64,000 nucleotides of DNA from contig JPHH03000075.1 of assembly GCA_000750105.3 (NCBI GenBank), forward strand, positions 88,049 to 152,048, in the 5' to 3' direction. Below the pieces are notes generated by a model. The model was not told where the DNA came from. It did no database searches and was given only the letters and a program-made list of their open reading frames with translations. Source of the DNA: Tolypocladium sp. Sup5 PDA-1 (taxonomy: Eukaryota; Ascomycota; Sordariomycetes; Hypocreales; Ophiocordycipitaceae). Both the position numbers and the translations under genes were made by a program. Below are positions 22,500-32,912 of this stretch, piece after piece (the first letter of the stretch is position 1; each line of letters starts with the position of its first letter).

Positions 22500-24115
22500 T
22501 TGGAGATGCTACGAAAAACGCACACGGGGACGTGGTTGCCCGCGTGGGTGCCAGAGTCCACTTTGGTCTTGTCCCTCCTCCTTATTGTTTGCTCGTTTGT
22601 GCAATCGTGTGTATGTATCCCACTAGTCTTGCTATTCGTAATTATATTGACGAAGAACGGGGTTAAAGGATTGACAGACGGTGGGCTACGATACCGCATT
22701 GCTCAACGCGCTTAACATCCTGCCTGCATACAGAGACTACTTTAGACTCAATGCGGCAACGACGGGCCTGAACACTGCTTCCATCTTCATCGGCGGCATT
22801 CTTGGACCTATGTTCGCAGGCGTAGCAGCGGACAGGCTCGGGAGAAGACCAGCCATGTTCTGGAGCAGCCTTGTCGCCATAGTCGGTGTTTTGATACAAA
22901 CAGCCGCCCAGAATATCGCCATGTTCGTCGTTGGTCGCATCATCATCGGACTCGGGGCTTCTGCTTCCGGGATTGCCGGGGGCGTCTACCTCTCCGAAAC
23001 CTTTTGCAGTCCGTTCCGAGCATGGGGTGTGGGATCCCTCAACGACTTTTATTGGATTGGCGCAATCCTGGCGGCCGGGATCACCCTCGGGACTGGTGCT
23101 TGGACCTCTTCTTGGGCGTGGCGAGCGCCGTCGCTCTTCCAAGGCATCTTCTCTCTGCTTTGCATTCTCATCTTGCCGTTCGTTCCGGAAAGTCCCCGTT
23201 GGCTTCAGTACCAGGGCCACTCCGACGAGGCCCGCCTCGCTGTCGCACAAACCAATGCCAACGGCGATGTATCCGATCCGGTTGTGGTCACAATCTACAA
23301 CGAGATTGTGGATTCCCTGACCTTGGAAAAGGAACGCAAGAGCTCCATCGTGGATATTTTCAAGGACCCGGTCGTGCGGAGGAGGTTCCTTATCGGAACT
23401 TCTGTCGGACCAATGTCGACTGTGGTTGGGAATGTCATCGCTCTCTTCTACCTGGGGCCGGAGCTCAACAGTGCTGGAATCACCGATAGTCGCACCCAGC
23501 TACACGTCAACGTTGTACTGAACGCTTGGTGTCTGGTTTGTTGCCTGTTCGGCACATTCCTAGTAACTTCGTGGGGTCGGCGTCCGACGGCTATTGCTGG
23601 CCAGAGCTTACTTACCGCCTGCCTTTTTATTATTGGAGGTCTATCGAAGGTATATGCTGACAATGGTCCGAATAGCACGTCTAACAGCCTTGTATATGGC
23701 AACGTGGCAGTGATTTTCCTGTTTCAGGGCTTCTACTCTCTTGCCTGGACACCCATCACCTACCTCTATCCGACTGAGGTCATGAATTATAGTATACGAG
23801 CAAACGGCCTAGCTTTCTCTTCATTGATGCTGAGTAGCCTGACGTAAGTGTCGTATTCTTTGTGTTCGATGCACTGTGCTAAACTATCGAGCAGACTCTT
23901 GCTGGTATTTATTATGCCAATCGCTTTGGAGAACATTGGTTGGAAGATGTACATTGTCAACGGAAGCTGGGACGTTATTGTACTTCTTATTGTGGTAAGT
24001 CAAAACACTCGCCTGCTTACGGCGGTTATTGACGTTGTCGTAGGTACTTTTTTGGGTTGAGACGAAAGACGAAACGCTTGAAGAAGTCGATGCTATATTC
24101 GACAGAGGAAAATAA
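22500..24115 (+). CDS. MFS sugar transporter, C-terminus cut by a nonsense codon
   Basis: Model: join(22500..22610, 22678..23843, 23895..23994, 24044..24115), 482 aa. All three introns (67, 51, 49 nt) have GT-AG ends and keep the frame. Exon 1 gives GTWLPAWVPESTLVLSLLL and joins to GYDTALLNALNIL, the usual first helix of fungal hexose/lactose-type transporters. ADRLGRRPA, PESPRWL and the helix-7 to -11 pattern follow, so it is a twelve-helix plasma-membrane sugar porter. After FDRGK a TAA (24113-24115) ends the frame, but the same frame then continues as SLYFPDIEEFRRGEKTI...ESDNS to a second stop at 24209-24211. Relatives usually have His or Gln at that place, so a C-to-T change is likely. 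The cytosolic tail is lost; transport could survive. The gene lies between two RIP blocks. Confidence 0.85.
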
Positions 24116-24211
24116 TCCTTATATTTTCCAGATATTGAAGAATTTCGCCGCGGAGAGAAGACTATTAGTGCGGTCGGGGTAGAGAAACAGCTTGAGTCGG
24201 ACAATAGCTAA

Positions 24212-24955
24212 ATTGTAGCTAAGTAGAAAGTATGGTATTCATCGGGTAGTATCTCTGAGAAAAAGGGGCAATCCCGACGTGACGTAATCCTCCGTATAAT
24301 AGAGACATCAAGCAGATTTATAGTAAAGCCTGCTCTTGATGCTGCTTAGTATAAAGTTAGTGATATGCAATAGGTCCTGCAGTTATATATATTCGCGGAT
24401 TAATTACCGCGCGGACTATTTACTTCTAAAGAACTCGGTCGCGGACTATTTACTAGGCAAAGATAATTATATAAGTAATCGCTATCTAGTATAAATATAG
24501 CAAAGATACCTATTAATATTCTATCTTATAGGTCTATCTTTTATAAAGGAATTATAGTATTAATATAGGGGAATCCCGGGCTAATCCTAGGGAAACCCTA
24601 GGGAATTCCTCTTAGTATTCCCTTCCCTATAGATTCCCGGTAAGAAATCTTAGTAAAGCTATAGTAAGTTCCCTAGGATTACTTAGGGAATTCACGGGGA
24701 ATTCTTCCTAGTATTTCCTTCTCCGTAGTTTCCCTTATTAGATTTCCTAGATAATTCTCCGGTAATATCCCGATATTCCCCTAAGAATTCCTAGGGAAGT
24801 CTTTCTATATTAGTTAGCGTGAGAAGGGGCCTATCGGAAAGCTGGACTAACTTGCTCTATTAGAGCTATCGATGTGATAAATTGACTTTGCATCTTCATG
24901 AAATGCAAGACGAGCTCTTTTCATACTCTGAAAATCCCTAGATCTGAGCCACTAA
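24212..24955. mobile_element. RIP-mutated repeat with GGAATTCC-like motifs
   Basis: AT-rich, CA/TG-poor sequence as in the other RIP blocks. From about 24565 to 24805 it is packed with short variants of GGGAATTCC, CCTAGGGAA and TTCCC in both orientations, looking like a mutated array of palindromic repeats. No gene. The last ~100 bp have normal composition and hold the approach to the SGNH hydrolase frame. Confidence 0.55.
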
Positions 24956-26374
24956 ACCTATCAACGCTGTTGTGGGCCAGATTTCACTCCCGCCATTAGC
25001 AACAAGCAAAATGGCATCATTTACGAAGGGGACGCCCTCGAGGCCACCGGGCTCCCGTGGTGGACGACGATTGCCAGCTACTTTGGCAGCGCCGCACCCG
25101 TTAACCACAACACCCGCCCGTTTCCCATAAGCAATGGGTGGGTTGCGTTTGGCGATTCCTTTGCGGCAGGTATCGGAGCCGGTGAAAACTGGGACTCGAA
25201 TGAAGACAACTGCCGTCGAGGCACCGGTGGCTATCCCACATATATGAACACGCTCGTGAGATATCAAAACGAAGGATACCCATCAATGTTCCAGTTCTTG
25301 GCTTGCAGCGGTGAGGTAGGCGGCTATTTCTTTGGCGGTACGAAACAGCTCGATCAATGGAACCTGGTGACTACCGACGTCGTCACCGTCTCCTTCTTCG
25401 GCAATGACCTCAACTTTGGCGGCATCATGTCGGCATGCGTTGTCGGCTACGATACGAGCACATCTTGTGAAGATCTCATAACCAAGGCAAACCATATCCT
25501 CGACAAAAACCACCTTGCCACCCTCTTTACCGACATTGTGGGAGCCATATTCGATAAGGCCAAGACCTTCAATCATCGACTGGTGGTTTACTGGACCGGG
25601 TACCCCAAGTTCTACGACTTGTCGACCACAGACTGCGATGATTGCCGCTTCTGGATTGGATACGAGTATTGGAACTGGAAAGGCGAGCTCATGACGCAAG
25701 AACTGCGCAACAGGCTGAACAATCTTGCCGTCAGGCTCAACGGCGTCATCAGGACCGCGGTTAATGACTGGAATAGGGGCAAGCCGTATCCGCAAGTCGC
25801 CTTTGTCGACATCGACAATGATCGGAGCGTCTATGCCGGCCGCCGCTTCTGCGAACCTGGCGTCAAGGAGCCGCTCGATAGCAACCTGCAGAACAGAGTA
25901 GCCTTCTTCTACCAGCGAGGACCCGACGACGTTCCCACCGACGTACCGCTGCACGCGCCGTCGAAGGGCACAGCCAGCGGCTGGCCGATCATCACCATCA
26001 ACTCCAACACGTGCAGAAATACGAGCTTGGTGGGCGCCGAGCATGCCATCTGCGACATGGCCATCGAAGCCGCGGCGAACAGCAGCCAGCTCGATAAGCT
26101 GCGCACGTTCCTGACCAACAACGGCGACGGCGACTCGACGGTGACGCTGAATAGCGATGGCTCCATCGGCATCACCGAGGTGGACGTCAAGTACGCCAAA
26201 ATGTATCACCCCAAGGCGCGGGCGAACCTCGCCATTGCGCGGTCGCTGGTCACCATACTCAGGGACAACTACGGGAAGCGTTGTCCTTGGGAAGTAGATT
26301 TCGTCAAGGCAGTAGCTAGGCCATGTAAGCGAGCTGTATTCCAAGGCCATTCTAAGGAGCAAGGGAGTATTTAG
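24956..26374 (+). pseudogene. SGNH/GDSL hydrolase, 5' end missing
   Basis: An open frame runs from just after TAA 24953-24955 to TAG 26372-26374. It contains the SGNH blocks: VAFGDSFAAGIGAG (Ser nucleophile, about 25142-25183), SFFGNDLNFGG (block III Asn, about 25391-25423) and YAKMYHPKARANLA (His, about 26193-26234). Upstream of block I are coding-looking residues (TPAISNKQNGIIYEGD...LPWWTTIASYF). The first ATG in frame is 25244, downstream of the catalytic Ser, so a true start must lie in an upstream exon. A plausible acceptor (GGCCAG) ends at 24980, but the sequence upstream is a RIP block with no recognisable exon or signal peptide. The family hydrolyses esters of lipids or sugars, usually extracellularly. 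Probably 5'-truncated; an undetected short first exon is the alternative. Confidence 0.65.
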
Positions 26375-26686
26375 AAGATAGACTAAAAGCTTGGGACACC
26401 TATAATACAGTCTTCCTCCAAAAGTCCCCAATTCCATTGTTTTTTAGTATATTTAATTTGACTCGCCGCTGCCGTGGTAGAGGACGAGATATCTGAGCCA
26501 GGTTATTAGTTCAATTCCTCGCAATCCCCACACAACTGGAAAAGCGAACCTGGTGGCTTCCGGTATCTTCTGGCTCCCTTTTGTGTCGGCGATGGAAGTG
26601 GTGCGTCAACCCCGCATCCGGAATACCGCTCCCACAGGCAGAGGAATGCTCAGTTGCTAGTACAAGTTGGTTGGTACAAATTTCTA
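26375..26686. other. Spacer between convergent damaged genes
   Basis: Nothing recognised between the SGNH hydrolase stop and the 3' end of the DUF3723-like gene. Confidence 0.4.
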
Positions 26687-28011
26687 TTATCCTCGGCTAC
26701 GTCTGCTACTGCCTGCTTCCCCCCCGTCTGGCAGCTGACCTTCCGTTTCAACTATCCACAGGGGAGCCAAATGAATTGTATTTGTTCCAGACGTAGCACC
26801 CTCGAAGCATGTTTGAGGAGTTAATGCTCGATTTTGGCTATCGAATATTCCATATTCCTTCCGCATATACTTTATCACTACTCGCTTCAGCTCTGATGGC
26901 TCAGAGGGATCCACCATGAGCGTTTGTTTTAGCCGCCACTCTCCATTTTCGAACACCTTGGATTTTATGCCAACTTTGTCTCGCGTCAGTCCTCCACCTG
27001 GTTGTTTGGTCTATGAGTGTGTAAGCACAGCGAGGCGTGACTTCGTCCAAGCTCCATACCTGTGAGTGCTGTTTACTAGGACGTGCCTGCTGGTCATGGT
27101 GTGGCTGTTCTTCCGCCCGTTCATCCAGCGCCGTTCCTTGGTCTTCCTTTGGCGGCCCTTCTACTTGCCTTTCACCCTCCAACTGCTCTTCGGGCTCTCC
27201 GTCAGAGTCGATCGCAGTCCGTATCAAGTTCTCTAAGCCTACTCTCCCGTCTCGTTTGCTCCGCCCTTGCTCCGATCCGGCACTGGAAATCACCTCGTCC
27301 GAAGTGCGCAACTGCTCCTCCTTAGGGGAGACCGACCCCGCCCTTACTTGTCTAGGTTCCGCACGGGTTAACTTGGAGTTAGAACCCTGGCTTTCCGCCG
27401 TAGCAAGCGATTCTAGCGTGGATTGCTACTCCTTCTCTATAGCTTCAAGGCTCTCTATTCTTGATTGGCATTCCCTCTCCTGCTCGGTAACTCTCTCGAA
27501 TTTCGCCTGGAGTTGGTCCAAACACACCCCAAGCTGGTCGATTCTCCCCCGCAACTCCAATTTTTGCGCGACAAGCTTGTCGACAACCGACTTGTGCTCA
27601 TTTTCTGTTCTTGCCCACGATTCAGTTCGTGCCTGTTCATCTTCGCTCAGTTGACGAGCATTATCTAACAACTCTGCCACCACTGCCTGCAGTCTTCCCT
27701 CTTCCGCTTCGAGTTGCTCTATCGACGCCTTCTTTTCGCGCTCACTTCCCGCGAGCTGATCCAGCGTGCTTTGTTGCTCAACCGTTTGTAACCTTAGTTG
27801 ATCGAGTATTCTCCGGCTCTCCTGCTCGACGTCGGAAAGTTGCTTGAGTCTGGCCGTTTGGGTTTCCTCGTCCCTGAGAGCCTGCTCTCGCCGGCCAGTA
27901 GCGAGAAGATCAAGTCGTATCTCTTCGCCGAGGTTGTGTTGCGTCTGCTCCAGTATGCTAATTATAGTCCGTCGCTTCTCTTCATCGACTTTCACCGAGG
28001 ACCTTGGCAGT
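26687..28011 (-). pseudogene. DUF3723-like coiled-coil gene, truncated and with nonsense codon
   Basis: Reading the minus strand from 28011, one frame gives a long Glu/Gln-rich coiled coil (EEKRRTIISILEQTQ... to ...RIESLEAIEKE). It is broken by TAG at 27426-27428 and continues in the same frame with QSTLESLATAESQ. A 49-nt intron (27011-27059, GTATGG...CTCATAG) joins KQHSQ to TKQPGGGLTRDK...FENGEWRLKQTLMVDPSEPSELKRVVIKYMRKEYGIFD and TPQTCFEGATSGTNTI. This WxLxxTLxVDPSxPSEVERVAxKYMRK segment recalls fungal DUF3723 proteins, often found on accessory regions. Upstream of ~28011 several TAA/TAG codons occur and the large N-terminal domain is gone. The TAG fits a CAG-to-TAG change. Function of the family is unknown. 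Confidence 0.6.
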
Positions 28012-28279
28012 GATGGAGACTGGTTCGATTATATAACGCGCTATATTACGTGAACTTGTAGAGACCTTCCGTACTGGATGGTTGAGTCCTTTAAAGCGCG
28101 AAGCGATAGTGACCGCGGTTTTCGGATGGAACGGTTCGAATGACGGCGACGATGAATTTGCCGGGTGCAAGATCTGCGATAAGTTCCACAGAGCCCCTGA
28201 GACGCCCCTGACGGCCCGTACCGCGTCATGCAAGCTAGCAGGTTACCGTAACGCTCAGGGGGCTGACAAGGATACCGTC
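28012..28279. other. Short spacer, no gene
   Basis: Holds remnants of uncertain origin between two opposed pseudogenes; no recognisable motif. Confidence 0.35.
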
Positions 28280-29623
28280 ACGCCAAGGGCCGGCGCGGAT
28301 TGGTCCTACTTCTGGCTGGGCCCACAAGGGTGCCCCATTACCCCCATTGCCTAGCTGGCCTAGCAGCCCTTCTCGTCGTACAAGGTGCCTCACTGCATCC
28401 TGATGCCGACTCTGTGCCTGAGATAGGGCATCGCTCAGGCGTCCATGGCTGCATGTCGCAACTTCGGTGATCTGCTGGCTACGCGCTTCTTCCTTGGCCT
28501 GTTTGAAGCCGGGTGCTTGCCGCCGTTCAGCATCTTCACCAGTCAGTGGTACAGGCGAGCCGAGCAGCCGCTGAGGGTGGCGACGTGGTACAGCACAAAC
28601 GGGCTCGCGACAATGGTTGCTGCAGCCATTTCCTTCGGCCTCGGTCACCTCAAATCAGACCTTCTAAAGGAGTAGCAGATGTAAGCATTCGTCTCAAGAC
28701 TCTTCAGCACCGTCCGCATATTGACTCATGTCCTCTAGAATCTTTTGTTTGTTGGCGCCATCATCATCATCTCGACCCCTTTTGTCTACTGGAAGCTCGA
28801 CAATAACATCCCCTCCGCCCGCTTCCTCACCAAGGAAGTAAAGGTCCAAGCCATCGAGCGACTGCGGGCCAACCAGACGGGAACCGGCAACCGCGAGTTC
28901 AAGTGGAAGCATCTCGTCACGATGGCCCTCGAGCCCAAGACATATCTCTGGATTAGCATAGCTATGTTACTCAACGTCGGCGCCAGCGTCACCAACACTT
29001 TTGGCCCGCTCATCCTCAACGGCCTCCTCTCCGACAAGTACTAGACTAGCTTGCTTAATATTCCCTTTGGAGCCTTGTAGGTGATTGTCATTCTGTCTGG
29101 CAGCTACCTTGCGCAAAAGTGCAAATTAAAGGGCGCTGTCCTCGCCATCTTTATAGTGCCCGTCGTGGCGGGCCTGGCTGTGCTCTACTCGGTCAAACGT
29201 GATGCCTCTGCCAAGGCGCCTCTTCTCGTCGGATATTACCTACTGGCCTTCCAGTTTAGTGGCAACCCACTCATCGTGACTTGGATTGTCGGTAATACCG
29301 CTGGTACGACCAAGAAGTCAGCCATCATGAGCATGTACAACGCGGCCAGCTCCGCGGGCAACATTATCGGTCCGCTCCTCTTCAACGACAAGGATGCGCC
29401 CGCCTACAAGCCTGGTCTGCGGGCGTGCTTGGGCATTTTTAATGCCCTGGTGATAGTTGTATTGCTTCAGTGGGCTAACTTGGTGTTCCTCAATCAGATG
29501 CAGAAGAAGCGCCGTTTGCGCAACGGAAAAAAGGCAAAGTCGTGGACCACTCGATGCAGAACCACTCTAACGAGGAAGCGCAGCCGACTTCAAGCGATCA
29601 AGGAGTCGATTTTGTTGAGATAG
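28280..29623 (+). pseudogene. MFS anion/allantoate-permease-like transporter with six TAG codons
   Basis: The translated segments match the fungal allantoate/nicotinate permease family (DHA-independent MFS): NFGDLLATRFFLGLFEAGCLPPFSIFTSQWYRRAEQP, STNGLATMVAAAISFGL, WKHLVTMALEPKTYLWISIAMLLN and NTAGTTKKSAIMSMYNAASSAGNIIGP. TAG stands in frame at 28352, 28361, 28424, 28673, 29042 and 29078. At several of these places relatives have Trp or Gln (LAWQPFSS, GWGIAQAS, KYQTSLLNIPFGALQ), so TGG-to-TAG and CAG-to-TAG changes explain them. These are C-to-T changes on one or other strand. A 58-nt intron at ~28681-28738 joins with an uncertain frame. The N-terminal helices are missing. It is non-functional. 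Confidence 0.78.
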
Positions 29624-29881
29624 AACCGAGGCTGGGGGAGAAGGCATTCCTGGACTTGACGGATCGCGAGAATAACGAATTTATTTACAGTTACTGGCAT
29701 AGCAGCGCTGTTATCTACTAACACAGAATCTCCAGATTAACCAAGAGCCTCGGGTACATCTATAACTTCACTACCATGCACGCTATAACTCCTATGTGCC
29801 CCCCCCCCCCCCCCCTTACCATAAACCCTATAACTATAAAAAAGCTCCCTTAATCTACTTCTGAACCTCTTCTTATTTATC
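29624..29881. other. Spacer with a 17-C homopolymer
   Basis: Lies between the dead transporter and the DHA2 pump, converging 3' ends. A run of 17 C occupies 29799-29815. Nothing else recognised. Confidence 0.5.
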
Positions 29882-31973
29882 CTAGCTAGGAGGCTCTTTC
29901 TTATCCTTGCCGAGTGGAGTCCAATCTAATCCAAAACTAGCTAGACACGCTATAACGCATGCTGCGGTAGGGAAGTACTGATTATGAACAAGAGTTAGCA
30001 TTTACGAGCAGCTGTAAGATACAGGTGTAATCACGTACAAACATCTCCGTTACGGCTTGATTATACGCCTTTAGGAAGCCCTGGAATTGCTCTGGCTGTA
30101 TGAGCGGCCGGACGTTAGTGGCGCCGACCTCCAAGACCATGGTGGCGTTGACGTCTGGGGCGTAACGATGGAGAAGAACGGGCAGCTGGTTGCCGAATAT
30201 GGTCTGAGAAGCCGAGACGGAAACGGCAGTGCCGAGCTGCAGGAAGAGGTTCAGGGCCGACATGCATACGGCTTGCTGGTTGAGGGGGACAAGCTCTTGT
30301 ACAGAGCTGATTGGCTATGATCAGAATAGCTTTAGTAGCCGATTCGGACCAAGTTAAGGTAAAGAAGGGCATATTGCAACTTACGACCTGGAAAGCAAAG
30401 CCACGTCCAACACTGGTGAAGATTTGGTAGCCAACCCAGCGGCCTACCGAAGTCTCCGGAGCGAGCGTAGTGTAGAGACCAGAGCCGATGCTGGCGATGA
30501 TGCTGCCGACAATGGCCCAAGGTGGCAAGTAGCGTAGCTTGCGCAAGAAGACCCCAAACGTGATCAGAGCCAACACCATTGACACCAGCGACGGCAACAA
30601 GTGGACGGCACTCGCGCTAGGGCCATCGCCCTTGACAGCCTGGAACCAAAGCGGCAGGAAGAAGGGCAGGGCCTGCGAGGCGCCGCCCTGGAGGAATATG
30701 ACGATGCTGCCGAAAGAGATGCAGCGCCGGGTCATGCAAGACGGCGGGATGAGAGCGTCTTCCCCCTTGTACCACACCCATCCGCAGAACACGATGGTCG
30801 CGCCGGAAGCGCCGCAGAGCAGTCCAATGATGGTGGGAGCGGACCAGGTGAACTGAGCCCCGCCCCAGGTCAAAGCGAGCAGCAACATGACGACAGCCGC
30901 CACAAACAGGATGAAGCCGATCGGGTCGATGGTGCGCGGCAGCTTCTTGAGGGCCGTGGCAAAGGGAGGCTTTTCGGCTTGTTCGGGTATTCTCATGATC
31001 CACACAATGAGGATGATGGCGCCGCCCACGGGCAACAGCATCCAAAAGCCTGAGGACCAGTTCATCAGCAGACAGACACCAGAAATTTTTATCGCGAGTG
31101 GTAAAGAGCTAGTGGAGGATTGGCCGCGAAGTGAATTCACGAGCTGGGGACAATAGGCAAGAAAAGAACTTACACCAGCGCCAGCCTACCCGGGCCGTCA
31201 CCACTCCCGCAATGATGGGCCCCGTCATGGACCCTACCGAGATCATGGAGATGGCGAGAGCAGACGCGAGGGGCCGGATCTTGGGATCGCAGACGCAGGA
31301 CATGATGAGCATGCAGCCGCTGAACTGGCCCGCGGCGCCGAGCCCGTTGACGGCCCGGCCGACGACGAAGACGTGGCTCGTCTTGGCCAGGGCGCAGATG
31401 ACGAGGCCGGCCTCGAAGACGATGATGAAGGCTAGGTAGACGTGCTTGATGCGCAGTTGCTCGTACAGCTTGCCTACTACAGGAGTGAGGGCGCACCTGG
31501 TGGATTGCGTATTATTAGTTGGGACACTCCCTCTTTCCCCCATTATTGTCCATCCATGTTTTGCTAGGGATTTCTTCCTCCTTTTTTTCTTTTTCCTTTT
31601 TTAGCCGCTGGCTTTCTAGAGATGACGACGAGACAAGAAGAAAAAACCATGAAAGAACTTACAATGGCAGCACGTACGCCGATTCGTACCACGAAATGTC
31701 TGCAATAGTGCGAAACTCGTTGGTCAGAGTAGGGATGACCGTCGATAACATGGTAGACTCGAGCGCCAGGAGGTAGATTCCCAAGTATAAACCCCCGAGA
31801 AGCAGCCAGAGGCGCGGCCCATGGAGAAGTAGAGACTCTTGCGAAGCCTCAAGCGGAGGCTGCTCAGAGGATGGTTCCTGCTGCTGCTTCTCATCGGCGA
31901 TGTTGGGCAAGGTGGTCGCCGACGTATCGCTGGCTGCTGCGACGCCGGCGGTAGCCTCCGTCTTCTCCTGCAT
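29882..31973 (-). CDS. DHA2-family (14-helix) drug/metabolite efflux transporter
   Basis: Model: complement(join(29882..29977, 30039..30314, 30385..31049, 31174..31496, 31663..31973)), 556 aa. All four introns have GT-AG ends, and every exon is in phase, so it looks functional. The start at 31973 precedes a hydrophilic Gln/Glu-rich tail. LALESTMLSTVIPTLTNEF, the helix-3/4 GRAVNGLGAAGQFSG and the helix-5 GPIIAGVVTARVGWRWCFW follow, typical of DHA2 pumps. The later part holds VSVSASQTIFGNQL and a short cytosolic tail. Such proton-coupled pumps sit in the plasma membrane and often export the toxin or pigment made by the adjoining cluster. Here it is first in the 30-44 kb cluster beside an adenylating enzyme, SDR, P450s and an acyltransferase, so self-resistance or export is the natural guess. 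Confidence 0.93.
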
Positions 31974-32912
31974 AGCTGGAGGATCGGGTCGGTGTTGCGT
32001 TTCGTGTTTTGCGAGCTGGGGCTTGGCTTGGTGAAGCAAGTCGAATCGGACGGGCAGATATAATTTATTCGTTTTCCGGTGGTGCGAATTAAATTGATGC
32101 CTTGAGGATGGGGCCCTCATACGCGCTGCTGCGGCCGGCGATGCTTTATTTGCCTCTTCTGCGTCGCGTCGTTGTTATTTACCCCCTGATGTTGGGTTAC
32201 AGTCAAAACAACGTAAGCCTGGGGAGCAAATCAGAGGCCACCCTGTCTGGGTTGGTTCCTGCGGGTCATTTTAAGGCAACCCTTAAGCGGAGCCCCCCTA
32301 AATTAGCCTGGAATGTGAATATTGAGACAGAGTACGATGAGATTGTCCTCACTTATGCCTTCCTGACCTGATTGTCCTTCTCGCTCGCTGTTCTCGGTGC
32401 AGTGACTGCGTACGACCGACATTAGAGCAAACCTCGCTCGCGATTTCAGGTCCTGAATGTCTTTCCGTTCTGCGCGACGCGCAGTATTAGCGCCCCAAAA
32501 GTCCCGAGGATTGAGGCTAGTGCTTTGATGAGGCTTATCCCGTCCTGTCATCCTGCGTGACTGCCTAAAATGGAGATGGCCGAACGGAGGGTGCCTAATT
32601 CGATTTGCTGCTTGATGAGTGTCTCTATTGGTTGCTTGGGCGCCCCTGGAGCTATCCTCTTTAAGCTGGGCCACCACAGTAGTCTACCCGCCCTCGACTC
32701 CAGTGTACTAGGATCGGGGGACCGTGCCGGATAATGCGATTCTTGCGGTTCTGCTATAGCTCCCTTTCTGTCAACCTAGGGTATCTTAGAGATCAGCTTG
32801 TTCAAGGTTATCTGTAGGTATTAGAGCAGCAGAAGAAGACGAGAGGAACTAACTAGAAAAGAAGAAAAGAGACTGAAGAAAAGAAAAGAAAAGAAAACAC
32901 ATCGCCTTCCCA
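31974..32912. promoter_or_regulatory. Divergent promoter region with purine tract
   Basis: This 0.94-kb region separates the minus-strand pump from the plus-strand adenylating enzyme. The last 90 bp before the ATG at 32913 are nearly pure A/G on the plus strand (about 32824-32899, AGAAGAAGACGAGAGG then repeated AAAAGAA), a polypurine leader or promoter element. No coding sequence seen. Confidence 0.5.

Noticed and set aside
25283..26437. 384-codon minus-strand open frame
   Set aside because: It is the antisense shadow of the SGNH hydrolase; the plus-strand frame has family motifs, and the antisense one is Arg/Val/Asp-rich from mirrored codons.
26901..27654. Plus-strand Ser/Cys-rich frames
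   Set aside because: Shadows of the coiled-coil frame on the minus strand.
30539..31439. Plus-strand frames of 100-150 codons inside the DHA2 gene
   Set aside because: Antisense shadows of helix-coding exons.
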